From Flavobacterium sufflavum (GTDB lineage: Bacteria; Bacteroidota; Bacteroidia; Flavobacteriales; Flavobacteriaceae), in NCBI RefSeq assembly GCF_004016525.1, contig NZ_SACJ01000001.1:682001-746000 (forward strand): a DNA stretch of 64,000 nt, written 5' to 3'. Shown one piece after another: positions 51,970 to 61,597 of this stretch. Both the position numbers and the translations under genes were made by a program. The notes under the pieces were generated by a model. It did no database searches. It was not told where the DNA came from and worked only from the letters and a program-made list of their open reading frames with translations. How positions within the stretch are numbered: the stretch's first letter is position 1; every line of letters starts with the position of its first letter.

Positions 51970-54954
51970 ATGATGAACCGCTATCGAAAAAAAGGGGGGT
52001 ATTTTAATGTAAAACAACATTTTCTTATTGGGTTGTTTTTATGTTTTTCCATAGCTTCTTTTGGTCAAAAATTAAAAATTTCGGGAATTGTTAAAGATGC
52101 CACTACTGCCGCTTCTATTCCCGGAGTGAGTGTAATTATCAAGAGTTCCAATCTTGGAACCACAACAGATTTAGATGGTAAATATCAAATCGAAGTGAAT
52201 CAAAATGATGTTTTGGTGTTTTCTTACATGGGATACCAAAAGGTCGAAATGCCAGCAAAATCAAAAACTATTAATATCAGTTTAATAGAGGATACTCAAA
52301 AACTGGATGAAATAGTTGTGATAGGTTATGGTAGTACAAAAGTTAAGGATGCTACAGGATCAGTAACTTCAGTAACTGCAAAAGACTTTAATAAAGGAAA
52401 TATTGTTACTGCCGAAAATCTTTTAACAGGTCGTGTGGCAGGTTTATCCATTACAACAGGCGGAGATCCGGGAGCAGGATCGACTATTAGAATTCGTGGG
52501 GGAGCATCATTAGGAGCGTCTAATGATCCTTTGATTGTAATTAATGGAATGCCTGTAGATAATAATTCAATAGGAGGTTCACGTTCTATATTAAGTTCGA
52601 TTAATCCAAATGACATTGAATCTTTTTCTGTTTTAAAAGATGCTTCGGCTACGGCTATATATGGTTCCAGAGCTTCAAACGGAGTTATTATTATTACTTT
52701 GAAAAAAGGAACTAAAACTTTTTCTGCTACTTTAGATATGAGCATGAGTGTAAACACCCTTGCTAATAAAGTGGATGTCTTTAGTGGAAATGAATTAAGA
52801 GAATTGGTAAGTGTAAAGGATCCAACTTTGTTACCCTTATTAGGAACAGCAAATACCGATTGGCAAAAAGAAATTTACAGATCCAGTATCTCTTCAAATA
52901 CTAATGTTTCGGTAAACGGAATGTTGTTTGACAAAATCCCATCGAGAGCCTCTTTTGGAAGAACATTACAAAATGGTTTGATGTTAACTTCGGAATTTGA
53001 GCGTAACACGGGTTCTGTAACCTTAAACCCAAGTTTATTTGATAATCATTTAAAAATTAGTGTTAATGCTAATGCTTCTTTGGAAAAAAACAGATTTGCT
53101 TCGGGACAACAAGGCAATGCCATAACTTTTGATCCTACGCAGCCTGTTTATGATGCCAATTCTGTTTTTGGAGGCTACTTCCAATATTATAAAGATAATC
53201 ATGACGGTGTTATTAATAAAAGTGATTTAACTGAACGTGCCCCATTGAATCCGGTTGCTGAGTTAATGCAACGCAATAGCAGAAGTGAAGTGAAAAGGTT
53301 GTATGGTAATGTGAAATTAGATTATAATTTCCATTTTTTACCTGAATTAACTGCTGTGTTAAACTTAGGTATGGATAAAAGTACAGCCGATGGTTTTACA
53401 AGAGTCTCTGATAAAAATCCGCTTTCTCAGGCTGATGGACGTATTATAGGATCTCATTCAGAATATTCTAACGAGCTAAGCAATTATTTAATGGATGGCT
53501 ATTTTGCTTATAAAAAAGAATTCGGAAAACTAAATTTTGAAGCTACAGCGGGTTATTCGTATCAAAAATTTACCAATGAAAGATACAATACCAATGAATT
53601 ATTAAACGATGGGGTTGATAGTGCTCCTGTTTTAAATATAGATCCAAACTTGGTTTTAATTGGGTTTTTCGGAAGAACTAACCTTTCATTTTATGATAAA
53701 TACCTTTTTACAGTATCATATCGTAGAGATGGTACATCCCGTTTTAGCGAATCAAATCGTTGGGGTAATTTTCCTTCTGCAGCCTTTGCCTGGAAAGTTA
53801 AGGAAGATCTTTTTCCAGAGTCTAAAACGCTATCTAATTTAAAATTAAGATTAGGTTGGGGAGTAACCGGGCAGCAAGATATTGGGCAAGCTAATTTAGA
53901 CTTGTACATGTCAAGATATAGTACAGGTTTACCAACTTCCCAATATATTTTTGGGGGTACAGTAACTCCTATTGCCATACCACAATTTAGAAATGAAGAT
54001 TTAAAATGGGAAGAAACCACAACGTACAATGCGGGTCTTGATTTTGGATTTTTTAAAGACAGAGTAACAGCTACTGTAGAAGGTTTTTATAAAGAATCTA
54101 AAGATTTACTTGCCAATGCAGCTATTTCAGACGGTTCCAATTTTAGTAATTCCGGATTCCAAAATATCGGTAATTTTACTTCAAAGGGGCTTGAGTTTTC
54201 TGTAGGTGCCGACATTATTAAAAATAAAAACGGCTTGAAGTGGAATGTTAATTTCAATAGCACTTTTATAAAAACAGAAATTAAAAGTCTGGCATTAGGT
54301 CAGGATCAGTTAGTAGGTACAACCGGTGCTGGTGCCGGTGGCGGATCTACAGCTCAAATACACAGGGTAGGTTACACTCCTTTTTCATTTTATGTATACA
54401 AACAAATTTATGATACCAATGGTAAACCCATTGAAGGTGCTTATGCTGATTTGAATGGTGACAATATCATTAATGATGCCGATTTATACATACACCATAA
54501 TGGGATGCCAACGGTAACTATGGGATTTGCATCAAATATTAATTATAAAAACATAGACCTTTCTTTTAATATGAGAGCGAGTTTGGGTAATTACGTCTAT
54601 AATGGTGCTAATGCTACAAGAGCGCAATACAATTTATTAAGAAACAGTTCGGTGGTGTCAAACTTACCCACTTCAGTTTTAGATACTAATTTTAAATCTA
54701 CCGAAGACGTATTACTTTCTGATTATTATGTTGAAAATGCTTCATTTTTAAAAATGGATAATGTAAGCCTTGGATACACATTTGAGGATATATTTAACTC
54801 CCGTTCCTCTATCCGTTTGTCTGCCAGTGTACAAAATGTATTTACTATTACAAAGTATTCAGGTTTAGATCCTGAGGTATTTTCTAACGGAATTGATAAT
54901 TCAATAACTCCCCGACCTAGAACTTTTTTAGTGGGAGCTAATGTGAAATTTTAA
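51970..54954 (+). CDS. SusC/RagA family TonB-dependent outer-membrane transporter
   Basis: A 994-residue outer-membrane protein. After a signal peptide (about residues 1-33, LIGLFLCFSIASFGQ) there is a carboxypeptidase-like regulatory domain (KISGIVKDATTAASIPGVSV), a TonB box region (LDEIVVIGYGS), a plug (VAGLSITTGGDPGAGSTIRI; LKDASATAIYGSRASNGVII) and the C-terminal barrel ending in a Phe (GANVKF). It imports oligosaccharides with its SusD partner, which starts 11 bp downstream. Start at the first of two ATGs; the upstream region has no obvious operator. Confidence 0.97.
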   Translation: MMNRYRKKGGYFNVKQHFLIGLFLCFSIASFGQKLKISGIVKDATTAASIPGVSVIIKSSNLGTTTDLDGKYQIEVNQNDVLVFSYMGYQKVEMPAKSKTINISLIEDTQKLDEIVVIGYGSTKVKDATGSVTSVTAKDFNKGNIVTAENLLTGRVAGLSITTGGDPGAGSTIRIRGGASLGASNDPLIVINGMPVDNNSIGGSRSILSSINPNDIESFSVLKDASATAIYGSRASNGVIIITLKKGTKTFSATLDMSMSVNTLANKVDVFSGNELRELVSVKDPTLLPLLGTANTDWQKEIYRSSISSNTNVSVNGMLFDKIPSRASFGRTLQNGLMLTSEFERNTGSVTLNPSLFDNHLKISVNANASLEKNRFASGQQGNAITFDPTQPVYDANSVFGGYFQYYKDNHDGVINKSDLTERAPLNPVAELMQRNSRSEVKRLYGNVKLDYNFHFLPELTAVLNLGMDKSTADGFTRVSDKNPLSQADGRIIGSHSEYSNELSNYLMDGYFAYKKEFGKLNFEATAGYSYQKFTNERYNTNELLNDGVDSAPVLNIDPNLVLIGFFGRTNLSFYDKYLFTVSYRRDGTSRFSESNRWGNFPSAAFAWKVKEDLFPESKTLSNLKLRLGWGVTGQQDIGQANLDLYMSRYSTGLPTSQYIFGGTVTPIAIPQFRNEDLKWEETTTYNAGLDFGFFKDRVTATVEGFYKESKDLLANAAISDGSNFSNSGFQNIGNFTSKGLEFSVGADIIKNKNGLKWNVNFNSTFIKTEIKSLALGQDQLVGTTGAGAGGGSTAQIHRVGYTPFSFYVYKQIYDTNGKPIEGAYADLNGDNIINDADLYIHHNGMPTVTMGFASNINYKNIDLSFNMRASLGNYVYNGANATRAQYNLLRNSSVVSNLPTSVLDTNFKSTEDVLLSDYYVENASFLKMDNVSLGYTFEDIFNSRSSIRLSASVQNVFTITKYSGLDPEVFSNGIDNSITPRPRTFLVGANVKF

Positions 54955-54965
54955 AAAGAAACAAT

Positions 54966-56561
54966 ATGAAGAATATAATAAAAAATAAAACAATTTACAT
55001 TCTGGGTATGCTGTTCGTACTTTTTGGATGTACAAATGATCTTAATATTGATGCTAAAGACCCTAATGTACTTTTGGTTGATGATTTCTATTCTACTCCG
55101 GAATCTTATAAAGAAGGATTGGCGGGAGTTTATGGGAACTTGTCTTTAACAGGAGCATCAGGACCGGGTAGTTCTAATATATCAGGTTTAGATGCAGGGA
55201 CAAGTCAATATGGAAGAGGTTTTTGGAATTTGCAGGAATTAACTACTGATGAGGTGAAATGGTCCTGGGAAAATGATCCGGGTCTAAGAGGCTTAAATCG
55301 CAATAGCTGGACTTCAGATAATGTGGTTATTAGAGGTTTTTTCGGAAGATGTATGACAGAGGTTGCTTTTGTCAATGAGTATCTTCGTCAAACATCTGAT
55401 GCTAAATTGAATAGCAGAGGGGTTAGTGCCGAATTGCGTAACGAAATCAAAACCTATAGAGCCGAAGCTCGATTTTTAAGAGCATTAGCTTATTACCATT
55501 TGATGGATTTGTTTGGTAAAGCGGGCTTTGTTACCGAGAATGATCCCGTAGGTGCTTATCAATCGCCAGAATATGGACGTCCTGAGTTATTTGCATTTAT
55601 AGAATCAGAACTAACAGAGATAATCCCGGATTTGAAAAATCCACTTCAAAATGAATATGCCAGAGCCGATAAAGCTGCTGCCTGGATGTTACTGGCTAAA
55701 ATTTATCTGAATGCTGAGGTTTTCATTGGAGAGAAAAAATACGACCAATGTGTTAGCTATTGCAAAGATATTATTGGAGCAGGATTTTCATTAACACCAG
55801 TATATGCAAACAATTTTAAGGCAGATAACAATACCGGTGCTGCCAGAAACGAAATTATATTCCCTATTGTTTCTGATGGAGTGGTAACTCAAAATTATGG
55901 TCCGACTACTGTAATGGTTAATGCTCAAGTAGGATCTTTAGAACAAAATGGAGCTGATTTTGGTGTTGCTGGATGGGCAGGAGGATTGAGAGTAACGAAA
56001 CAGTTTTCTCAAACCATGCTAAACGGAGATTATAATGATGACAGAAATACCATTATCAGTAAAGACAGAAGCATTGAAATGACCAGTATGGATAATTATG
56101 GAACCGGTTACATCACAGCAAAATGGTCTAATAAAACATCTACAGGGGCAAACGGTTCAGCAACTGAAATTGTAGATACCGATTTTCCTATGTTTAGATT
56201 GGCGGATGTTTATTTAATGTATGCCGAAGCAGTTCTTAGAGGAGGCACTGGAGGTTCGTTGACAACAGCAAAAGATTATGTTAATCTATTGCGTAGCAGA
56301 GCTCATAATACCAAATTGATAACTGTTAGTAACCTCAATTTAGATTTAATTCTGAATGAACGAATGGTAGAACTCTATGGGGAGGCTCACAGAAGACAGG
56401 ATTTAATCCGTTTTGGGAAATTTACCGGAGGAACATACAACTGGTCTTGGAAAGGAAGTGTAGTTAGTGGTATTGCAATTAGCGATATCTACAAGGTGTT
56501 TCCAATTCCCAGAGCAAGTATCGCTGCTAATCCAAATCTTAAACAGAACACAGGTTATTAA
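54966..56561 (+). CDS. SusD/RagB family glycan-binding lipoprotein
   Basis: A 531-residue lipoprotein, lipidated at the Cys in MLFVLFGC. It has the SusD helical TPR-like core (YRAEARFLRALAYYHLMDLFG), the RPELFAFIESELTEI segment and the usual C-terminal domain (NERMVELYGEAHRRQDLIRFGKF). It caps the SusC-like barrel and binds the incoming oligosaccharide, here probably beta-galactan pieces given the enzymes downstream. Confidence 0.97.
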   Translation: MKNIIKNKTIYILGMLFVLFGCTNDLNIDAKDPNVLLVDDFYSTPESYKEGLAGVYGNLSLTGASGPGSSNISGLDAGTSQYGRGFWNLQELTTDEVKWSWENDPGLRGLNRNSWTSDNVVIRGFFGRCMTEVAFVNEYLRQTSDAKLNSRGVSAELRNEIKTYRAEARFLRALAYYHLMDLFGKAGFVTENDPVGAYQSPEYGRPELFAFIESELTEIIPDLKNPLQNEYARADKAAAWMLLAKIYLNAEVFIGEKKYDQCVSYCKDIIGAGFSLTPVYANNFKADNNTGAARNEIIFPIVSDGVVTQNYGPTTVMVNAQVGSLEQNGADFGVAGWAGGLRVTKQFSQTMLNGDYNDDRNTIISKDRSIEMTSMDNYGTGYITAKWSNKTSTGANGSATEIVDTDFPMFRLADVYLMYAEAVLRGGTGGSLTTAKDYVNLLRSRAHNTKLITVSNLNLDLILNERMVELYGEAHRRQDLIRFGKFTGGTYNWSWKGSVVSGIAISDIYKVFPIPRASIAANPNLKQNTGY

Positions 56562-56592
56562 AAAATAGATAAAAAAATTAAAGATATATACG

Positions 56593-57738
56593 ATGAAAAA
56601 ACTAATCATACTATTCATAGCATTTATAACATTAGTAAGTTTAAATGCTTGTTCAGACGATAATTCTCCGGTTTTTGTTGCAAAGCCAGATGTTGATGGT
56701 ATAGCGTTTACCAATTCTTTTTCGGCTACTTATTTATTGTCAAAATCTACAAAAGAAAATGTAGCGGATCGATTTATTTGGGAATCGGCAGATTTTGGTG
56801 TTCCAACAAATATCTCGTATGAGCTTCAGGGTTCCATTTATCAAAACTTTTCCACTTTTAAAGTTATTGGTTCTACAAGCGAAAATAATTTGGCGGTTAC
56901 TGTTGCTAAGTTGTTAGAATTTGCAGAGGATTTAAAATTGGATGATGACCCGTCAACTACAAATACAGATGGTTCGGCAAATAATAGTGGTCAGGTGTAT
57001 TTTAGAGTAAAAGCTACTGCTGGTACTACTGGTGCTAATGAAACTTTCTCTACCATACAGCCAATAAGCATTAAATGGATCGAAACTGTTGCTGCAGGAA
57101 ATACTTGTCCATCACTTTTTGCAGTTGGAGCAGCTTTGACTGATATTGGTTGGAATTTTAAACCTACTGGTGAAATGAAATGTAATAATAATGTTTTACA
57201 GGCAAAAGTTAGGTTAACTGCCGGTAATTTTAGATTTTTTCAAGAATCAGGAAATTGGTCATCTGGTTTAAAATACGCTTATTATAAGGAACAAGGATAT
57301 ACCATCGATGCTAATTTAGCAGATGCATTAGATAATGAAAATTTCAAATTTGTTGGAACTCCGGGGATTTACACCATAACTATTGATAATACCAAAAAGA
57401 CTATTGTATTAACAGCATCCAGCTCTCTTTGGGCAGTAGGAGGAGCCGTACCTGGTGGCTGGAATTTTGATGCCGTTAAGACTATCCAATTTGTTGAGTC
57501 TACTCCAGATATCTGGTCTGCATCTATTACATTATCAAATGATGTTTTCCGATTCTTTCACGCTTTCAATACCTGGGATACTAAAAATAACTATGCTTAT
57601 TATAAAGATGCTGGTTTTAAAATCAACGCTAATTTAGTAAGTGACGGAAGTGGTGATGCCAATTTTAAATTTACAGGTACACCGGGAACTTATAAATTAA
57701 CGATTAATGGAGTTGATAAAACAATTACTTTAGAATAA
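56593..57738 (+). CDS. SusE/SusF-like surface glycan-binding lipoprotein
   Basis: A 381-residue lipoprotein with signal ending LVSLNAC. The N-terminal part is a SusE-type Ig-like domain (residues about 25-165); two tandem beta-rich modules follow (about 175-275 and 280-381), each with a GWNF or GWNFD segment, FRFF and an AYYKD/E motif, ending in PGTYKLTIN. The repeats look like duplicated carbohydrate-binding modules of the SusE/SusF type. It is encoded 31 bp after susD and 12 bp before the GH53 gene. It probably holds galactan at the cell surface. Confidence 0.85.
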   Translation: MKKLIILFIAFITLVSLNACSDDNSPVFVAKPDVDGIAFTNSFSATYLLSKSTKENVADRFIWESADFGVPTNISYELQGSIYQNFSTFKVIGSTSENNLAVTVAKLLEFAEDLKLDDDPSTTNTDGSANNSGQVYFRVKATAGTTGANETFSTIQPISIKWIETVAAGNTCPSLFAVGAALTDIGWNFKPTGEMKCNNNVLQAKVRLTAGNFRFFQESGNWSSGLKYAYYKEQGYTIDANLADALDNENFKFVGTPGIYTITIDNTKKTIVLTASSSLWAVGGAVPGGWNFDAVKTIQFVESTPDIWSASITLSNDVFRFFHAFNTWDTKNNYAYYKDAGFKINANLVSDGSGDANFKFTGTPGTYKLTINGVDKTITLE

Positions 57739-57750
57739 ATTTGACATCCG

Positions 57751-58824
57751 ATGAAAAAAACAATGAAATTTTATATCAATGCATTTGTAGTTCTGGCCTG
57801 CTTTAATTTAGCATCTTGTCAGAATGATGCTGGAAGTACAGAAAAAGATCCTGTAGTAACTGTACCAATTACCGAAAATGGTTCTTTTTCAAAAGGAGCC
57901 GATGTGGGTTGGTTATCACAAATGGAAGCAACAGGCTATCAATTTTATGATGCTGATGGAAGCAAAAAAGATTGTCTGCAATTGCTAAAAGACAGAGGGA
58001 TTAATACTATTCGGCTTCGTGTTTGGGTAAATCCTTCCAATGACAAAGCAAGTGGACATTGCAGTCCGGCCGAAACCGTTACGATGGCTGTTCGCGCTCA
58101 AAAATTAGGAATGCGCATCATGATTGATTTTCATTATAGTGATTCCTGGGCCGATCCCGGAAAACAAACTAAACCCGCTGCCTGGGCAAACCATTCTTTT
58201 ACGGAACTATTAAATGATGTCTATAAACATACTTTTGATGTTTTGACTTTGCTAAAAACGGCTGGAGTAACACCAGAATGGGTACAGGTGGGTAATGAAA
58301 TTCCTGACGGTATGTTGTGGCCAGAAGGGAAATCGGCTAATTTTGGTCAGCTTGCACAGCTTTTGAACAAAGGTTATGAGGCTACAAAAGCAATCAATCC
58401 GGCAATCAAAGTAATTGTTCATCTTGATCAAGGAAATGATAATGGAAGATTCAGATGGTTTTTTGATAATGCTAAAGTAAATAATGTAAAGTATGATGTA
58501 ATTGGGATGTCCTATTATCCATATTGGTTAAAAAGTGACTATAAAGTGACTATTGCCGACTTGCAAAATAATCTAAATGATATGGTTTCCAGATACGGAA
58601 AAGAAGTCATGGTTGTGGAAGTTGGTGGTGATTATACTTTGGAACAAAATACTCATGACATGTTAGTTGCCGTTATTAAGGCGGTTAAAGCTGTACCAAA
58701 TAATAAAGGTTTAGGCGTGATTTATTGGGAACCTGAAGGAGAAAAATCCTGGAGTGGTTACCAATTAAGCGCTTGGAGATCTGATGGAAAACCATCAAAG
58801 GCATTAGATGCATTTAAAGAATAA
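57751..58824 (+). CDS. GH53 endo-beta-1,4-galactanase lipoprotein
   Basis: A 357-residue lipoprotein (ACFNLASC lipobox) with a GH53 (beta/alpha)8 barrel. Signature parts are FSKGADVGWLSQMEATGYQF, NTIRLRVWVNPS and DFHYSDSWADPGKQTKP. The acid/base Glu is in WVQVGNEIPDGMLWPEG and the nucleophile Glu in MVVEVGGDY. The enzyme cuts beta-1,4-galactan, the side chain of rhamnogalacturonan I. A lipid anchor suggests surface cleavage, producing oligosaccharides for SusC/SusD. Confidence 0.95.
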   Translation: MKKTMKFYINAFVVLACFNLASCQNDAGSTEKDPVVTVPITENGSFSKGADVGWLSQMEATGYQFYDADGSKKDCLQLLKDRGINTIRLRVWVNPSNDKASGHCSPAETVTMAVRAQKLGMRIMIDFHYSDSWADPGKQTKPAAWANHSFTELLNDVYKHTFDVLTLLKTAGVTPEWVQVGNEIPDGMLWPEGKSANFGQLAQLLNKGYEATKAINPAIKVIVHLDQGNDNGRFRWFFDNAKVNNVKYDVIGMSYYPYWLKSDYKVTIADLQNNLNDMVSRYGKEVMVVEVGGDYTLEQNTHDMLVAVIKAVKAVPNNKGLGVIYWEPEGEKSWSGYQLSAWRSDGKPSKALDAFKE

Positions 58825-58915
58825 TTTATTGATAAAATAGGATAGCTTAATAAAAAGTTACACTCAAAAAAGATAAAAATCTTTTTATAATATTAAATAA
58901 TTAGACAGATTGATA

Positions 58916-61342
58916 ATGAATAAATTGATAAATATTCTAATTGTATTTTTAACAATTATACAAATTTCCTTTGCTCAGCAACGAACAGTGAGGGAATTGG
59001 ACTCGAACTGGAAGTTTCAAAAAGGAGATTTCGAAAATGCTTCCCAAATGAATTTTAATGATTCGAAATGGGAAAAAGTGAGCGTGCCCCATGATTGGGC
59101 CATTTACGGTCCTTTTGATAAAGAAGTAGATAAACAAAATGTAGCTATTGTTCAAAATGGAGAAAAAGTAGCTTCCGAAAAAACAGGTAGAACAGGTGCT
59201 TTACCTCATGTTGGAACAGCCTGGTACAGAAATAAATTTACGATTTCGGCTGCTGAGAAAGGAAAGAAAGTGATTCTGCTTTTTGAAGGTGCCATGAGCG
59301 AACCACAAATCTATTTGAACGGAAAAAAAGTGGGCGAATGGGCTTATGGTTACAGCTATTTTTATTTTGACATTACTGATTTCATTTCAGCAGGAGAGAA
59401 TACTCTGGCGGTAAAATTAACTAATAAGGAATTTGCTTCACGTTGGTATCCGGGTGCCGGTTTGTATAGAAAAGTAAGCCTTATCATTAAAAATAACGAA
59501 AGCATTGATCAGTGGGGTACTACTATTACAACGCCTTTTATTAGCAAGGAGGTTGCTAAAGTAAACGTTAAAACAAAAGCGACTGGTGAAAACGGTTATT
59601 TAGTTACCACTATTTTTGATGCTAATGGACAAAAACTAAGTTCAGATAAGGCAACAACAAAATTCGGAAATGAATTCGATCAAAATATCAAGGTTGATAA
59701 TCCCAAGTTGTGGAGCCCTGAAAGTCCTTATTTGTACAAGGCAGTTTCTCAATGGTTCGTGGGAGACGAATTAAAAGATGAGGTTACAACCCGTTTTGGA
59801 ATTCGTGATATAAAATACGAAGCGAATAAAGGATTTAGTTTGAATGGTGAAGTGCGAAAGTTTAAAGGAGTTTGTCTGCACCACGATTTAGGGCCTTTGG
59901 GGACAGCAATAAATGTGGCAGCCTTACGTCGTCAATTGACTATTTTAAAAGATATGGGCTGTAATGCCATTAGAAGTTCCCACAACATGCCATCATTGGA
60001 GCAATTAGAATTGTGTGACGAAATGGGATTTATGTTTTTAGCTGAAAGTTTTGACGAATGGGCAAAGCCAAAAGTTAAGAATGGATACAACCGATTTTTT
60101 GAAGCTTATGCTGAGAAAGATTTGGTTAATTTAATTCATGCCACCAGAAATCACCCTTCTATTGTAATGTGGAGTTCCGGAAATGAAGTTCCTGATCAAT
60201 GGGGAGAAGCCGGGGTTAAACGTGCCAAATGGTTACAGGAAATTTTCCACCGTGAAGATCCGACAAGACCGGTTACTGTGGGTATGGATCAGGTTAAGGC
60301 TACTATGGAATCCGGTTTTGGAGCTTTGTTAGATGTTCCGGGCTTAAATTATCGAGTGCATTTGTATGAAGAGGCATTTAAGAAATTCCCGCAAGGATTT
60401 ATTTTAGGTTCTGAAACAGCTTCTACCGTAAGTTCAAGAGGGATTTATAAATTTCCTGTGGTAAAAGAAAAAAACAAACAATATCCTGACTTCCAGAGTT
60501 CATCTTATGATTTGGAAGCCTGTAGTTGGTCTAATGTACCCGATGAAGATTTTGTGTTACAGGATGATAAACCTTGGGTTATAGGCGAATTTGTCTGGAC
60601 AGGTTTTGATTATTTAGGCGAACCTACACCTTATGATGAAAGCTGGCCTTCACGCAGTTCTTATTTTGGGATGAACGATTTGGCAGGTTTGCCTAAAGAC
60701 CGATTCTATTTGTACAGAAGCCGTTGGAATAAGGAAAAAGAAACCTTGCATATTTTGCCACATTGGGACTGGGAAGGACGCGAAGGTCAGCAAACACCGG
60801 TATTTGTGTATACCAATTATGACAGTGCTGAGCTTTTTGTGAATGGCAAAAGTATGGGGATTCAAAAAAAGAATAACACAACACCACAAAACAGATACCG
60901 TTTAATGTGGATGGATGTTAAATACGAACCCGGAACATTGAAAGTAGTTGCCTTTGATAAAGACGGAAAAGCAGTTGCCGAAGAGGAAATTCATACTGCC
61001 GGAAAAGGGTATCAAATTGTGCTTAACGCCGATAGAAAAACAATACAGGCAGATGGTAAAGACTTGTCTTATGTAACTGTTTCTGTAGTGGATAAAAATG
61101 GTATTCCTTGTCCCACAGCAACAGATCAATTGCAATTTAAAGTGAAAGGAAAAGGAGTTTATAGAGCCGCATGTAATGGGGATGCCACTTCGTTGGAACA
61201 ATTTCATTTGCCAACAATGAAACTATTTAGCGGAAAATTAGTAGTACTGGTTCAATCGTTAAAAGAAGCCGGAAATATGGAGTTAACGGTTAGTGGAAAA
61301 GGATTAAAAGCAGCAACTTTAACTATTAATTCTACCAATTAG
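58916..61342 (+). CDS. GH2 beta-galactosidase
   Basis: About 808 residues with a signal peptide (MNKLINILIVFLTIIQISFAQ). The GH2 layout is complete: sugar-binding domain (VPHDWAIYGPFDKE), Ig-like domain, TIM barrel with SSHNMPSLEQLELCDEMGFM, the acid/base Glu in WSSGNEVPDQWGE and the nucleophile region in GEFVWTGFDYLGEPTPY, then C-terminal beta domains (VFVYTNYDSAELFVNGKSMG). It would release galactose from the ends of galactan oligomers in the periplasm. The ATG at 58916 is preferred over a TTG two codons earlier. A strong terminator follows. Confidence 0.93.
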   Translation: MNKLINILIVFLTIIQISFAQQRTVRELDSNWKFQKGDFENASQMNFNDSKWEKVSVPHDWAIYGPFDKEVDKQNVAIVQNGEKVASEKTGRTGALPHVGTAWYRNKFTISAAEKGKKVILLFEGAMSEPQIYLNGKKVGEWAYGYSYFYFDITDFISAGENTLAVKLTNKEFASRWYPGAGLYRKVSLIIKNNESIDQWGTTITTPFISKEVAKVNVKTKATGENGYLVTTIFDANGQKLSSDKATTKFGNEFDQNIKVDNPKLWSPESPYLYKAVSQWFVGDELKDEVTTRFGIRDIKYEANKGFSLNGEVRKFKGVCLHHDLGPLGTAINVAALRRQLTILKDMGCNAIRSSHNMPSLEQLELCDEMGFMFLAESFDEWAKPKVKNGYNRFFEAYAEKDLVNLIHATRNHPSIVMWSSGNEVPDQWGEAGVKRAKWLQEIFHREDPTRPVTVGMDQVKATMESGFGALLDVPGLNYRVHLYEEAFKKFPQGFILGSETASTVSSRGIYKFPVVKEKNKQYPDFQSSSYDLEACSWSNVPDEDFVLQDDKPWVIGEFVWTGFDYLGEPTPYDESWPSRSSYFGMNDLAGLPKDRFYLYRSRWNKEKETLHILPHWDWEGREGQQTPVFVYTNYDSAELFVNGKSMGIQKKNNTTPQNRYRLMWMDVKYEPGTLKVVAFDKDGKAVAEEEIHTAGKGYQIVLNADRKTIQADGKDLSYVTVSVVDKNGIPCPTATDQLQFKVKGKGVYRAACNGDATSLEQFHLPTMKLFSGKLVVLVQSLKEAGNMELTVSGKGLKAATLTINSTN

Positions 61343-61362
61343 AATTACTTAATAAAAATTTT

Positions 61363-61400
61363 AAACCCCTCTTTTCAGGAATTGGAAAGAGGGGTTTTTT
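61363..61400 (+). terminator. Terminator after the GH2 gene
   Basis: AAACCCCTCTTTTC at 61363-61376 pairs with GAAAGAGGGGTTT at 61385-61397, followed by T residues. It closes the susC-susD-susE-GH53-GH2 run, 20 bp after the GH2 stop, and its stem is the same as the one at 44004-44041. Confidence 0.92.
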
Positions 61401-61506
61401 GTTTATCGAATTTCTAAATTGATTCTCCAAACTTCTTTATCAAAATAGCCGTTTTCTTTGGATTATAAATTTTAACAGTAAAGTATCGAAAAGAGTGGTA
61501 TGCTTA

Positions 61507-61540
61507 TTGAGTAAAAATCAATTAATTTTAAATATATTTG
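61507..61540 (+). promoter_or_regulatory. Bacteroidota-type promoter of the GH28 gene
   Basis: TATATTTG at 61533-61540 matches TANNTTTG, and a TTG at 61507-61509 lies 23 bp upstream as a possible -33 element. The GH28 ATG is 57 bp downstream. It shows that the homogalacturonan enzymes form a transcription unit separate from the galactan genes. Confidence 0.55.
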
Positions 61541-61597
61541 TAAGGCAATCGATTACATTAATTATTAAAACCAAAAAATAATCCAAAAAAAAGAAGA

